From the NCBI RefSeq assembly GCF_014205635.1, contig NZ_JACIIV010000002.1, forward strand, positions 62,001 through 126,000: a DNA stretch of 64,000 nucleotides, given 5' to 3'. This document shows, one piece after another, positions 38,613 through 48,207 of the stretch (positions are counted from its first letter, which is position 1; every line of letters starts with the position of its first letter). Position numbers and translations under genes: made by a program. Source of the stretch: Polymorphobacter multimanifer. Its GTDB lineage: Bacteria > Pseudomonadota > Alphaproteobacteria > Sphingomonadales > Sphingomonadaceae. The notes under the pieces were generated by a model. That model was not told the DNA's origin, did no database searches, and saw nothing but the letters and a program-made list of their open reading frames with translations.

Positions 38613-40220
38613 ATGCGGGTTCGGGTTCTGGTGGTGACGATGCTGGCGGTGCTGGCCGCTCCCGCGTTCTCGCAAGCGATGCTGCCGCTTGCCGATCGCA
38701 AGGCCAGCGAGGGCGAGGGACCATATCCCAGCCTGGTCATCCGTGGGGCGACGATCATCACCGGCAACGGCGGGCCGCCCTATGGGCCGGCGGATATCGT
38801 GATCAAGGACGGCCGCATCGCCGAGATTCGTGGTGCCGGCACGCCGGGGCTGCCGATGAAGCCCGGCCGGCCGCCGGCGGGCGCCACCCGCGAGATCGAC
38901 GCCAGCGGCATGTTCGTGATGCCGGGCTTTGTCGACATGCACGGCCACCAGGGCGATGCGCAGAAGATGCCCGACCCGAGCTATGCCTATCGGCTGTGGC
39001 TGGCGCATGGCGTGACGACGATTCGCGGCAACCCGCTCTACGGTGGCAATGCTGCCCTGGCGCTCGACGACAAGCGGCGTGCAGCGGCGGGGACAATCTC
39101 GGCGCCGCGGATTTTCGTTTATCAGACGCTGGGTTCGGGCTGGACCGGCGGGCGCGTCCAGACGCCCGAAAAGGCGCGCGAATGGGTGCGCTGGGCGGCG
39201 AAAGCCGGCATTGATGGCATCAAATTCTTCAATCGCGGCGACGAGACGCCGGCGATCGTGCGCGCTGCGATCGATGAAGCGAAGAAGGTCGGGCTGGGCA
39301 CGGTGGCGCATCTGAGCCAGCCCAATATCGCCGAGTTCAACGGTCGTGACGCCGGGGACGCCGGGCTGAACACGATCACGCATTTTTACGGACACTTTGA
39401 ATCGATGCTCAAGGACAGGCGGGTGCAGGACACGCCGGCGGATTATAATTTCAACAACGAGCAGCAGCGCTTCGGTGGCATCGCCGAAATCTGGAACCAG
39501 ATCCACGAGCCCGGCGGGCCCGAGTGGAAGGCGTATCTGGCGGCGCAAAAAGCCAACAAGGTCGTGTTCGACCCGACGTTCAACATCTACTCGGCATCGC
39601 GCGACCTGATGCGCGCCAAGAATGCCGATTGGCACGAGCGTTACACCCCGCCGATCTTGCGCGGCTTCTTCCTCTCCAACCGCGACAACCATGGCAGCTA
39701 CTTCTTCGACTGGACGACGAAGGACGAGGTGAACTGGCGCAAATTCTATGAGCGCTACATGCGGCTGGTGAATGATTACAAGAACATGGGCGGCCGGGTG
39801 ACGGCTGGCTCGGACCCCGGCTTCATCTGGCAGAGCTGGGGCTTCGGCTATATCCTCGAGCTCGAACTGCTGCAGGAAGCGGGCTTTGCGCCGCTCGAAG
39901 TGCTGCAGGCCGCCACGATCAACGGAGCCACGACGCTGATGGAGCCCAAGGGGATGGAGCCCGATTTCGGGCTGGTGCGGGTGGGGATGCGCGCCGACCT
40001 GGTGGTGACGAAGGAAAATCCGCTCGCCAATCTGAAGACGCTTTATGGCACCGGCACCGAGCGGCTGAACGATGCCACCAACACCCAGGAGCGGATTGGC
40101 GGCATCCGATGGACGATCCGCGACGGGATCGTGTTCGATGCGCCCGCGCTGCTCGAATCGGTGGCGCGCGATGTGGCTGCGGCCAAGGCTGCCGTTGCAG
40201 CCGCACCGGCAGCGCCCTAA
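38613..40220 (+). CDS. secreted amidohydrolase-family protein
   Basis: A signal peptide (about residues 1-22, LAVLAAPAFSQA) precedes an amidohydrolase domain of about 510 residues. Metal-site motifs visible are VDMHGHQGD (HxH near 117), the Lys in GIKFF, VAHLSQ, THFYGH and the late Asp in TAGSDPGF. The chain ends with the composite beta-domain that includes VRVGMRADLVVTKENPLANL, common in imidazolonepropionase- and dipeptidase-like members. Substrate unknown. Start: GGGGGTG ends six bases before ATG 38613; earlier in-frame starts (GTG 38592, ATG 38598, ATG 38607) are possible. NadE starts nine bases after the stop. Confidence 0.85.
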   Translation: MRVRVLVVTMLAVLAAPAFSQAMLPLADRKASEGEGPYPSLVIRGATIITGNGGPPYGPADIVIKDGRIAEIRGAGTPGLPMKPGRPPAGATREIDASGMFVMPGFVDMHGHQGDAQKMPDPSYAYRLWLAHGVTTIRGNPLYGGNAALALDDKRRAAAGTISAPRIFVYQTLGSGWTGGRVQTPEKAREWVRWAAKAGIDGIKFFNRGDETPAIVRAAIDEAKKVGLGTVAHLSQPNIAEFNGRDAGDAGLNTITHFYGHFESMLKDRRVQDTPADYNFNNEQQRFGGIAEIWNQIHEPGGPEWKAYLAAQKANKVVFDPTFNIYSASRDLMRAKNADWHERYTPPILRGFFLSNRDNHGSYFFDWTTKDEVNWRKFYERYMRLVNDYKNMGGRVTAGSDPGFIWQSWGFGYILELELLQEAGFAPLEVLQAATINGATTLMEPKGMEPDFGLVRVGMRADLVVTKENPLANLKTLYGTGTERLNDATNTQERIGGIRWTIRDGIVFDAPALLESVARDVAAAKAAVAAAPAAP

Positions 40221-40229
40221 AGCCGGGCC

Positions 40230-41897
40230 ATGACCAAAAGGCTCAGCATCGCGCTTGCCCAGCTCAACGCGCGCGTCGGCGATCTGGCGGCCAATGCCGA
40301 TGCCATTCTTGCCGCGCGTGCCAGCCAGCCCGATGCCGATCTGGTCGCCACGCCCGAGCTGAGCCTGGTCGGCTATCCGCCCGAGGATCTGGTGCTCAAG
40401 CCAGCGCTTGTGGAGGCAGCGGCGGCCTCGCTCGAGCGGCTGCGCGCGGTGACCGAGGATGGTGGCCCGGCGCTGCTCGTGGGGCTGCCGTGGCGCGCGG
40501 AGGGCCGGCTGCACAATGCGGCGGCATTGCTCGATGGCGGCAAGCTTTCGATCAGCCTCAAGCACAACCTCCCCAACTATGGGCCTTTCGACGAAGCACG
40601 GGTGTTCGTGTCCGGGCCGCTGCCGGGGCCGATGGCGTTTCGGGGCGCGCGGCTTGGCGTGCCGATCTGCGAGGATGTGTGGTTTCCCGATGTGCCCGAG
40701 TGCCTCGCCGAAACCGGTGCGGAGCTGCTGCTGGTGCCCAATGGCTCGCCCTATGAGATGGGCAAGGTGGACAAGCGGCTGTCGGTGGCGGTCGCGCGTG
40801 TGGGCGAGACCGGGCTGCCGATGGCCTGGCTCAACCGCATGGGCGGGCAGGACGAACTGGTGTTCGACGGGTCGAGCTTCGTGATGAACGCCGATCGCGG
40901 CATCGTCGTGCAACTGCCCGACTGGGAGGAGCGAACCGTGCTCACCCACTGGACCAGGCCGACCTTTTCCGGCCATTTCAGTTGCGAACCCGGCCCCCGC
41001 GCCGTGCTCGACGAGGACCCGGCGGATATCTGGCACGCCATGATCATCGGCCTGCGCGATTATGTGAACCGAAACGGCTTTCCCGGCGTGGTGCTGGGGC
41101 TTTCGGGCGGCATCGACAGCGCAGTGACCGCCGCGGTTGCGGTCGATGCGCTCGGCGCTGACCGGGTATGGTGCGTGATGCTGCCCTCCCCCTACACCGC
41201 CGACTTGAGCCTGGAGGAAGCCGCCGAGACAGCGAAGCGGCTCGGCTGTCGGCTCGACACCATCCCCATCGGCCCCGCCATGGGCGCGTTCGAGACGATG
41301 CTGGCCGACAGCTTCAAGGGCCGCGGCGCCGACACCGCCGAAGAAAATATCCAGTCGCGGATCCGCGGCCTCACGCTGATGGCGCTCTCCAACAAGTTCG
41401 GGCCGATGCTGCTCACCACCGGCAACAAGTCCGAGATGTCGGTGGGCTATGCCACCATCTATGGCGACATGGCCGGCGGCTATTCGGTGCTGAAGGACGT
41501 GTACAAGACCACGGTGTTCAAGCTCGCCCGCTGGCGCAATGCACACCGGCCGCGCCTCGCCCTTGCAGGATCGGAAGGCCCGCAAGGCATCGTGATCCCC
41601 GAGCGCACCATAACCCGGCCCCCTTCTGCCGAATTGCGCGCCGACCAGCGCGATGACGACAGTCTGCCGCCCTATGACCTGCTCGACCGCATCCTGATCG
41701 GACTGGTGGAGAACGACCAATCAGCAGCCGAGCTGGCGGCGCAGGATATCGACCCGGCGTTGATCGCGCGGATCGAACGGCTGCTGCATCTGGCCGAATA
41801 CAAGCGCCGCCAGGCGCCGCCGGGTGTGAAGATCAGCCACCGCAACTTCGGCCGTGACCGGCGCTATCCGATCACCCATGGGTTCCGCACCGCTTGA
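40230..41897 (+). CDS. nadE: glutamine-dependent NAD(+) synthetase
   Basis: The 555-residue protein joins a nitrilase-type glutaminase domain (residues 1 to about 265) to an NAD synthetase domain. The glutaminase triad is readable: Glu in TPELSLVGYPPEDL (near 42), Lys in LKHNLPNYGPFDE (near 111) and Cys in VPICEDVWFPD (near 147). The synthetase has the P-loop GLSGGIDSAVTA (near 293) and TTGNKSEMSVGYATIYGDMAGG. It amidates nicotinic acid adenine dinucleotide using ammonia from glutamine. ATG 40230 follows the amidohydrolase stop by nine bases. Confidence 0.97.
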   Translation: MTKRLSIALAQLNARVGDLAANADAILAARASQPDADLVATPELSLVGYPPEDLVLKPALVEAAAASLERLRAVTEDGGPALLVGLPWRAEGRLHNAAALLDGGKLSISLKHNLPNYGPFDEARVFVSGPLPGPMAFRGARLGVPICEDVWFPDVPECLAETGAELLLVPNGSPYEMGKVDKRLSVAVARVGETGLPMAWLNRMGGQDELVFDGSSFVMNADRGIVVQLPDWEERTVLTHWTRPTFSGHFSCEPGPRAVLDEDPADIWHAMIIGLRDYVNRNGFPGVVLGLSGGIDSAVTAAVAVDALGADRVWCVMLPSPYTADLSLEEAAETAKRLGCRLDTIPIGPAMGAFETMLADSFKGRGADTAEENIQSRIRGLTLMALSNKFGPMLLTTGNKSEMSVGYATIYGDMAGGYSVLKDVYKTTVFKLARWRNAHRPRLALAGSEGPQGIVIPERTITRPPSAELRADQRDDDSLPPYDLLDRILIGLVENDQSAAELAAQDIDPALIARIERLLHLAEYKRRQAPPGVKISHRNFGRDRRYPITHGFRTA

Positions 41898-41921
41898 TTG
41901 CAGCGCCGAAGCGACAGCTGT

Positions 41922-42866
41922 ATGAGCTTACTCATGCACCGTCGAATGTTGTTCCCCCTGCTCCTCGTCACCACAACGATGGCGTCTGCGCGCGACAAGC
42001 CGCTGCCGCCCCTGATGCTGCCGATGACGACGCCGGTGGTAACAATGACCTTCGAAGGCCAGCCGCTGCGCCTTCGTGTGGACCCCGGTGCCACCCGATC
42101 GGTCGAGCTCAACGCCAGTGCCGCGCGCCGGCTGGGGCTGGCCGACCCTGCATTTCGCATCGGGCGGCGCAAGCCCGAGCGAGGCCGGGCCACTATCCAG
42201 GTCGGCAAGGTGAAGCTGCGCGAGGATACCATCGACTTGCCGCTCGATTACGCCGGCCGCGTGCTGCCGCTCACGCTGGCGTGGAGCGATGCCGACCATG
42301 TCGACGGCGCCGACGGGCTGATCTCGCCGCGCCAGCTTCCGCACGATGTGGTGCGACTGGTTGCCCGCCCTGCTTCGCCGAATGACCGCACCACCGTGCT
42401 GCCGATGCGCTGGGAGGGCGGGCGCGGGCTGCTCGGCAGCTTGCCGCTGGGCCGCAACACGGTCGATATCGTGATCGACACAAGCATGGCGACAAGCGTG
42501 GCCACTGCGGCGGCGGCAGCTTGGCTGGCTGAGGCGCATGATGGCCGGCTGACCGGACCGCGCCGTGACCTGCGCATCAGCCGCGCCGTCGAGCGGCCGG
42601 TTCGCGATGTACGCTTCGGCCGGCCGGTCGATATGGCCGGTGTACGAATCGACCGTGTGGCAGCGCGCATCTTCGACTGGAGCGGCCGCACGACGATTCC
42701 CGAGGACACCGCACCCAGCGACGAACTGGTGGTGACCGGGCGGGTGGAAAGCCAGTCGCGCTGGGCCAAGCTCACCATCGCGCAGGACCGGCTGGCCGCC
42801 TGCGCCGAGATCGGCTGGCAGCGCGAGCCACTCCAGATCAGCCTCACTTGCCCCGCATTGCCCTGA
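41922..42866 (+). CDS. exported retropepsin-like (aspartyl protease fold) protein with altered catalytic motif
   Basis: The first 25 residues look like a signal peptide (MLFPLLLVTTTMASA). The segment RVDPGATRSVELNASAARRLGL resembles the retropepsin-like flap motif in which DTGA is usually followed by a hydrophobic strand and AARRLGL; here Thr is Pro (DPGA). A second, weaker repeat IDTSMATSVATAAAAAWL near 190 may mark a second lobe. Function unknown: a degraded or specialised protease is possible. It lies 24 bases after nadE and 47 before the M16 protease gene. Start uncertain: TTG 41898, ATG 41922 and ATG 41934 are all in frame, with no clear ribosome-binding site. Confidence 0.6.
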   Translation: MSLLMHRRMLFPLLLVTTTMASARDKPLPPLMLPMTTPVVTMTFEGQPLRLRVDPGATRSVELNASAARRLGLADPAFRIGRRKPERGRATIQVGKVKLREDTIDLPLDYAGRVLPLTLAWSDADHVDGADGLISPRQLPHDVVRLVARPASPNDRTTVLPMRWEGGRGLLGSLPLGRNTVDIVIDTSMATSVATAAAAAWLAEAHDGRLTGPRRDLRISRAVERPVRDVRFGRPVDMAGVRIDRVAARIFDWSGRTTIPEDTAPSDELVVTGRVESQSRWAKLTIAQDRLAACAEIGWQREPLQISLTCPALP

Positions 42867-42913
42867 CGTTCGGCCTCGGGCAAACAACCGGAACCATTCG
42901 CCGAGGTGCCTTG

Positions 42914-45727
42914 ATGTTCCGTTCCGTCCTGCTCGCCGCCACGCTGTTCACGACCCCGGCACTTGCAGCGCCGCTGCTGCCGACCGAGACCTTCACGCTG
43001 GCGAACGGCTTCAAGGTGATCGTGCATGTCGACAAGTCCGATCCGGTAGCGGCGGTGGCGCTGGCCACGCATGTCGGCTCGGCGCGCGAGACGCCGGGGC
43101 GCACCGGCTTTGCGCACATGTTCGAGCATCTGTTCTTCCTCGATTCGGAGAATCTCGGGACCGGCGGGCTCGACCGGCTGAGCGCGCGCATCGGTGGCTC
43201 GGGGGCAAACGGCAACACCGACCGTGACGTGACCATCTATGCCCAGGCAGTGCCCAATGATGCACTGGAGAAGATGATATGGGCGGAAGCGGACAAGCTC
43301 GGCTTCTTCATCAAGACCGTGTCCGAGCCGGTGCTCGCCAAGGAGAAGCAGGTCGTCAAGAACGAGAAGCGGCAGAGCTATGACAACCGCCCCTATGGCC
43401 AGATGGAGCTCATCATGGCCAAGGCGCTCTACCCCGCCAGCCACCCCTATAGCTGGCCGGTGATCGGCTCGCTCGCCGATCTCGATGCAGCGACGCTGGG
43501 TGATGTGCAGGATTTCTATGCCCGCTGGTACCAGCCCGCCAACAGCGCGCTGGTGGTGGCCGGCGATGTCGACCCGCAGCAGGTGCGTGCACTCGCCGAG
43601 CGCTATTTCGCCGAATACAAGTCGGCAGGCGATTTCGCGCGCGAGAAGCCGCGGCCAGCCGGGCTCACAACGACAAAGCGCCTGCAATATGAGGACAATT
43701 TCGCGCAACTGCCGCAGCTTGGACTGGGCTTTCCCGCACCGCCGATTGCCGACCCAGACTCCCCGGCACTCGAAGTGCTGCTCGAGCTGCTCACCGATGG
43801 CCGGGACTCGCCGCTGACCGCCGTGCTGGTGGAGGAAATGAAGCTGACCGAAAAGGTCGAGGCGTTCGTCTATGATGGCGAACTGGCGAGCGATGCCTTC
43901 ATCCAGATTCGCGCCTTCGAGGGCACACCACTCGACAAGGTGCAGGCGGGGCTGATTACCGCCCTCGACCGCTTCGAGAAGAACGGCGTCGATGCGACGG
44001 CGCTGGCGCGGGTCAAGACCACGCAGGAGGCGGCCTTCTACCGGAGCTTTCAGGGCGTGCTGCAAAAGGCGGACAGCATTGCCCGCTACCATGCGATGAC
44101 CGGGCGGACCGACTTCATCGATGACCGGCTGGAGCGGCTGCGTGCGGTAACCGCCGCGGATGTGATGCGCGTCTATGGCCGGGTGTTCCGCTCGGGGGGC
44201 GCGCTGCGGCCGCACGTGGCGGTGAGCGCGTTGCCGAAGGGCGGGGCGGTGCTGGCACTGGCGGGCTCGCAAAAGGCGGTGATCGAGGAGGAGAAGATCG
44301 TCCAGGGCGCCGAGGCCGAGGTCGACCCCAAGGCTGGGGTGAAGCCCTATGCGCGGACGCCCTCCAGCTTCGACCGCACGGTCGAGCCGCCGGCCGGCCC
44401 GCAACCACGCGTGCCGCAACCGGCGATCTGGACGGCAGCACTTGCGGGCGGGCTGCCGGTGTCGGGGATCGTCGACAACGAACTGCCGCTGGTCAGTTTC
44501 CAGCTGAGCATCGATGGCGGTCGGCTGCTCGATGATGTGAAGAAGCCGGGAGCGGCGAGCCTGCTCGCACAGATGCTCACCCGCGGCACGCGGACGAAGA
44601 CCGCGGCCGAGCTGGAAAATGCTCTGAAGTCGCTCGGTGCCACGCTCGAGGCCGAGGCTGGGGATGAGCGGATCATCATCAGCGGCACCACGCTGGATCG
44701 CAACCTGCCGGCCACCGCCGCGCTGGTGGCCGAGGTGCTGACCCAGCCGCGCTGGGACCCGGCCGAGCTGGCGCTCGTCAAGGCGGCGACGCTTGCCGAG
44801 ATCGCCGACAACAAGGCGCAGCCGGCGCAGCTGGCTGTGGCGGTGATGGCGCGCGTGACCTATGGCCCCGACCATATCCTGGGCCAGGACGAGCTGGGCA
44901 CGCCGGCCTCGGTGGTGGCGCTGACGATGGACGACCTCAAGGCCTTTCATGCGCGCAACATCTCGCCGGCGAGTGCGCGACTGCGGGTGGTGGGTGCCGT
45001 CGACCAGGCGGCGGCGCAGGCTGCCTTTGCGCCGCTTGGCGCCTGGACCGGCAACCCCGTCGCCATCCCCGAATGGCCGCTGGCAAAGCGTCCCGAGGCG
45101 CCGGCGCTGTGGTTCCAGGATCTTCCCGATGCCAAGCAGTCGGTGCTGCTGTTCGGGAGCCCGGCGATGCGGCGGGCGGACCCGGACTATTATCCGGTGC
45201 AGGTGGCCAACTACATCCTCGGCGGCGGCGGCTTTGCCTCGCGGCTCACCCAGCAGCTGCGCGAGGGCAAGGGCTATACCTATGGCATCCGCTCGGGGCT
45301 TGGCGGGGGATCGCGTGAAGGCGGTTTCCAGATCTTCAGCCCGGTGCGTGCCAATGTCACCCTCGAAGCGGCACAGCTGGTGCGGGAGATTGTCCGGGAC
45401 TATCCCGCCACTTTCACCGATGCCGATCTCGCGGTGACCAAGAGCTTTCTCGTGAAGTCGCGCGCACGGGCCTTCGAATCACAGGGCGCCAAGCTCGGGT
45501 TGCTTGCCGGCATCGGCGACCTGGGGCTGCCAGCCGATTTCGTGGCCCGCGAAGCCGAGGTGGTGGCGAGCATGACGACCGCGCGCGTTTCCGAACTGGC
45601 GCGCAAATGGTTCGATCCGCAGCGGATGACCTATGTGATCGTGGGGGATGCCAAGACGCAGGCGAAGCGGCTTGAAGCGCTTGGGCTGGGTCCGGTGCGG
45701 CCGGCGAACGGGCTGCTGAAAGAGTAG
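42914..45727 (+). CDS. M16 family zinc metallopeptidase, two-domain
   Basis: A 937-residue exported peptidase with a signal peptide (about 1-19, TLFTTPALAAP). The first M16 unit has the inverted zinc motif HMFEH (near 69-73) and the distal Glu in VVKNEKRQSYDN; the second unit (from about 510) lacks the motif, as in pitrilysin-like proteins where it is structural. A GGGGFASRLTQQLREGKGYTYG segment near 775 (quoted in parts) is the conserved R/Y region of M16 C-terminal halves. The likely role is periplasmic peptide degradation. GAGGTG lies five bases before ATG 42914. Confidence 0.92.
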   Translation: MFRSVLLAATLFTTPALAAPLLPTETFTLANGFKVIVHVDKSDPVAAVALATHVGSARETPGRTGFAHMFEHLFFLDSENLGTGGLDRLSARIGGSGANGNTDRDVTIYAQAVPNDALEKMIWAEADKLGFFIKTVSEPVLAKEKQVVKNEKRQSYDNRPYGQMELIMAKALYPASHPYSWPVIGSLADLDAATLGDVQDFYARWYQPANSALVVAGDVDPQQVRALAERYFAEYKSAGDFAREKPRPAGLTTTKRLQYEDNFAQLPQLGLGFPAPPIADPDSPALEVLLELLTDGRDSPLTAVLVEEMKLTEKVEAFVYDGELASDAFIQIRAFEGTPLDKVQAGLITALDRFEKNGVDATALARVKTTQEAAFYRSFQGVLQKADSIARYHAMTGRTDFIDDRLERLRAVTAADVMRVYGRVFRSGGALRPHVAVSALPKGGAVLALAGSQKAVIEEEKIVQGAEAEVDPKAGVKPYARTPSSFDRTVEPPAGPQPRVPQPAIWTAALAGGLPVSGIVDNELPLVSFQLSIDGGRLLDDVKKPGAASLLAQMLTRGTRTKTAAELENALKSLGATLEAEAGDERIIISGTTLDRNLPATAALVAEVLTQPRWDPAELALVKAATLAEIADNKAQPAQLAVAVMARVTYGPDHILGQDELGTPASVVALTMDDLKAFHARNISPASARLRVVGAVDQAAAQAAFAPLGAWTGNPVAIPEWPLAKRPEAPALWFQDLPDAKQSVLLFGSPAMRRADPDYYPVQVANYILGGGGFASRLTQQLREGKGYTYGIRSGLGGGSREGGFQIFSPVRANVTLEAAQLVREIVRDYPATFTDADLAVTKSFLVKSRARAFESQGAKLGLLAGIGDLGLPADFVAREAEVVASMTTARVSELARKWFDPQRMTYVIVGDAKTQAKRLEALGLGPVRPANGLLKE

Positions 45728-45736
45728 AGCCGGCGT

Positions 45737-47299
45737 CTATTTTTCGGCGATCCGCCCCGCCAGCCAGCGCGCCGCCTGTTCGGGCGTGCGCTTGTCAGTG
45801 GCGCGATCGACCTGCCAATTGGCCTGGCGCATCGCTTCCACCGCGATGCGGCCTTCGAGGGCCTGCAGGCGGCGGGCGAGATCGGGGCGGGTGGGACCGA
45901 TGAGCAGCATGGCATCATAGCTCGGCAGCGCACCGGCGGGATCGGTGAGCAGCGTCAGGTCGTCGGCGGCGATGCGGCCATCCGACGAAAAGGCAGTCAT
46001 CACATCCGCCTCGCCGCCTATGAGGGCGCGGACCATCAGCGTCGGCGTATAGGCGGTGAGGCGGGCGAAGCGCAGGCCATAGGCGCGCTGCAGTGCCGCC
46101 CATTCCTCGCGGCTCTGGAATTCGGTGTCGGTGGCGAGGCGCAGCCGGTCGGACTGGCGCGCGAGATCGGCGAGGCTGGCGATGCCGAGCCGTTCGGCAT
46201 CGGTGCGCTGCATCGCCAGCGCATAGGCGTTCTCGAAGCCGAGCACGGCGGCGACTTGCACCTTGTGGCGCCTGGGCAGTTCGGTGCGCAACGTGGCGAT
46301 CATGCTGGCGCGCGGGGCGACGTCGGTGCGTCCAAGGGCGTTCGACCAGAGCGTGCCCGAATAATCGACATAGAGATCGATGTCGCCGGCGGTGAGCGCG
46401 CGAAATGCCACCGCCGAGCCGAGGCCGGAGCGGACGGTGACCGCCAGCCCCTGCTCGCGCAGCCGCGAAGCGATCAACTCGGCAAGGATATACTGCTCGC
46501 CGAAGCTCTTGGCGCCGACCACCACCGGGCGCTCGGCGGTTTCGGGCGGGCGGGCATTCCACCACAGCGCAAGCACCGCCGCCACCATGGCAGCGAGCAG
46601 GGCGCCGCCCAGCCCGGCCTTGCGCCACTTGCGGGCGGCGATGCCGGTCTCCACCCGCCACAGCGCCATGTCGGTGATGATGGCAAGCGCCGCGGCGGCG
46701 AGGCAGCCGGTAACGACGAGCGCCCAATCCTCGAGCTGCAGCCCGGCGAAGATGAGGTCTCCCAAGGATTTCTGGCCGACGGTGGTGGCGAGCGTGGCAG
46801 CGCCGATCGTCCAGACCGCAGCGGTGCGCAGACCACCGATGATGATGGGCGCCGCCATCGGAAGCTCGACATGCAGCAGCCGCTGGCCGCGCGTCATGCC
46901 GATGCCATCGGCGGCATCGAGCGTGGCAGGGGGCACGCTCGCCAGCCCGTCCGCCCCGCCGCGCAGCAGCGGCAGCAGTGCATAAAGGGTGAGCGCCAGC
47001 ATCGACGGCAGGAAGCCGAGCGCGGGCACCCCGAAGCCGGCCAGCCGCTCGGTGAGCGCGGACAAGGCGAGCAGCAGCGGATAAAACAGCGCCAGCAGCG
47101 CCAGCGCGGGCACCGTCTGCACCACGCCGGCGGCGGTGAGCACGGCGGCGCGCAGCCGGGGGCGCCCGGCCATCACCAGCACCACCGGCACCGCGATGAG
47201 CAGCGCCAGCCCGACGGCAGCGGCGCTCACGCCGAGATGCGCTGCCATCCGGTCGGGCAACATGCCGATCGCCCTGTCCCAGGCGGCGTTGGCAATCAT
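45737..47299 (-). CDS. betaine/choline-type ABC transporter permease fused to substrate-binding domain
   Basis: The 520-residue protein has an OpuB/ProW-like permease (residues 1 to about 215, about six helices, with the EAA-type loop ATLDAADGIGMTRGQRLLHVELP) and, after a further helix (about 232-248), an OpuAC-like substrate-binding domain (about 260-520, VVVGAKSFGEQYILAELIA, VDYSGTLWSNALG). Such fusions import glycine betaine, choline or related osmolytes. The ATPase gene ends seven bases upstream of ATG 47299, so the two form an operon. Exact substrate cannot be told. Confidence 0.9.
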   Translation of the reverse strand: MIANAAWDRAIGMLPDRMAAHLGVSAAAVGLALLIAVPVVLVMAGRPRLRAAVLTAAGVVQTVPALALLALFYPLLLALSALTERLAGFGVPALGFLPSMLALTLYALLPLLRGGADGLASVPPATLDAADGIGMTRGQRLLHVELPMAAPIIIGGLRTAAVWTIGAATLATTVGQKSLGDLIFAGLQLEDWALVVTGCLAAAALAIITDMALWRVETGIAARKWRKAGLGGALLAAMVAAVLALWWNARPPETAERPVVVGAKSFGEQYILAELIASRLREQGLAVTVRSGLGSAVAFRALTAGDIDLYVDYSGTLWSNALGRTDVAPRASMIATLRTELPRRHKVQVAAVLGFENAYALAMQRTDAERLGIASLADLARQSDRLRLATDTEFQSREEWAALQRAYGLRFARLTAYTPTLMVRALIGGEADVMTAFSSDGRIAADDLTLLTDPAGALPSYDAMLLIGPTRPDLARRLQALEGRIAVEAMRQANWQVDRATDKRTPEQAARWLAGRIAEK

Positions 47300-47306
47300 G
47301 CCGCAG

Positions 47307-48065
47307 TCATTCGGTCAGACGCACCAGCCGCCGCGCCTGGTCGAGCGGCGAGGCGATGAGCGCCTGAACCGCCGGATGCGGATCAGCGACCAGTGCTGCC
47401 GGCGTGGCATCGGCAACGAGCCTGCCGCCGTCGAGCACGAGGATGCGCGTGGCACGGGTGAGCGCATCGGCCAGATCATGCGTCACCAAAAGCGTTGTCA
47501 GCCCCTGAGCCTTGTGGAGCGCTTCAATCCGGTCGGCGAGCTCGTTTCTGGTTTCGGGATCGAGAGCCGCAAAGGGCTCGTCGAGCAACAGCAGGCCGGG
47601 GCGTGCCGCCAACGCGCGCGCAAGCCCCACCCGGCTTGCCTGGCCACCGGAAAGTGCCGCTGGCATCCGGCTGGCGAAACTTTGTGGGAGTTCCACCAGA
47701 TCGAGCATTTCCAGCACGAGACGGTCGCGCCCCTGTCGTTCCATGCCGTTCAGCCATGGCACGGCCGCGATATTGTCTCCAACCGTCCAGTGCGGAAACA
47801 GCCCCACGCCCTGCGCTGCATAGCCGATGCGCCGGCGAAGCTGCGGCCCCGGCTCGTTCGCGGCATCGGCGCCGTCGATCAACAGCCGGCCCGAATCGGG
47901 CGCTAGCAGGCGGTTGGTAATCCGCAGCAGCGTCGTCTTTCCGGCCCCCGATGCGCCGGTGAGTGCCACCAGTCCGCCGGCAGGCAGCACGAGATCGATG
48001 TCGACCAGCACCGGCCGGCCGCCACGCGAAATGTTGATCCGCTCATATTCGAGGGTGACGGCCAT
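47307..48065 (-). CDS. ABC transporter ATP-binding protein for the betaine-type importer
   Basis: The ATPase (252 residues from ATG 48065) has Walker A TGASGAGKTTLLRI, Q-loop, signature LSGGQASRVGLARAL, Walker B LLLLDEPFAALDPET and the switch His in LLVTHD. It lacks the C-terminal CBS pair of ProV/OpuA, so a simple osmolyte- or amino-acid-type ATPase is likely. It immediately precedes the permease-binding-protein fusion. The start is uncertain: the frame is open to 48137, but MAVTLEYERI at 48065 is the usual beginning; neither has a clear ribosome-binding site. It diverges from lnt across about 140 bases. Confidence 0.88.
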   Translation of the reverse strand: MAVTLEYERINISRGGRPVLVDIDLVLPAGGLVALTGASGAGKTTLLRITNRLLAPDSGRLLIDGADAANEPGPQLRRRIGYAAQGVGLFPHWTVGDNIAAVPWLNGMERQGRDRLVLEMLDLVELPQSFASRMPAALSGGQASRVGLARALAARPGLLLLDEPFAALDPETRNELADRIEALHKAQGLTTLLVTHDLADALTRATRILVLDGGRLVADATPAALVADPHPAVQALIASPLDQARRLVRLTE

Positions 48066-48207
48066 CGGAGGTTGTTGCCGGTCTGGCGCGGCTTCGGCAA
48101 GGGTGCGCGGCCGCACATGGCGCAAGGTCATTGGCAATCACGCCGATCGGCCGCTAAAGCGAAGCTGATTGCTCGTCACAATCCAAACCAAAGGCTCTGC
48201 TTCGCGC

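Noticed and set aside
42248-44950. 900-codon minus-strand frame over the M16 peptidase
   Set aside because: Antisense shadow of the peptidase and the retropepsin-like gene.
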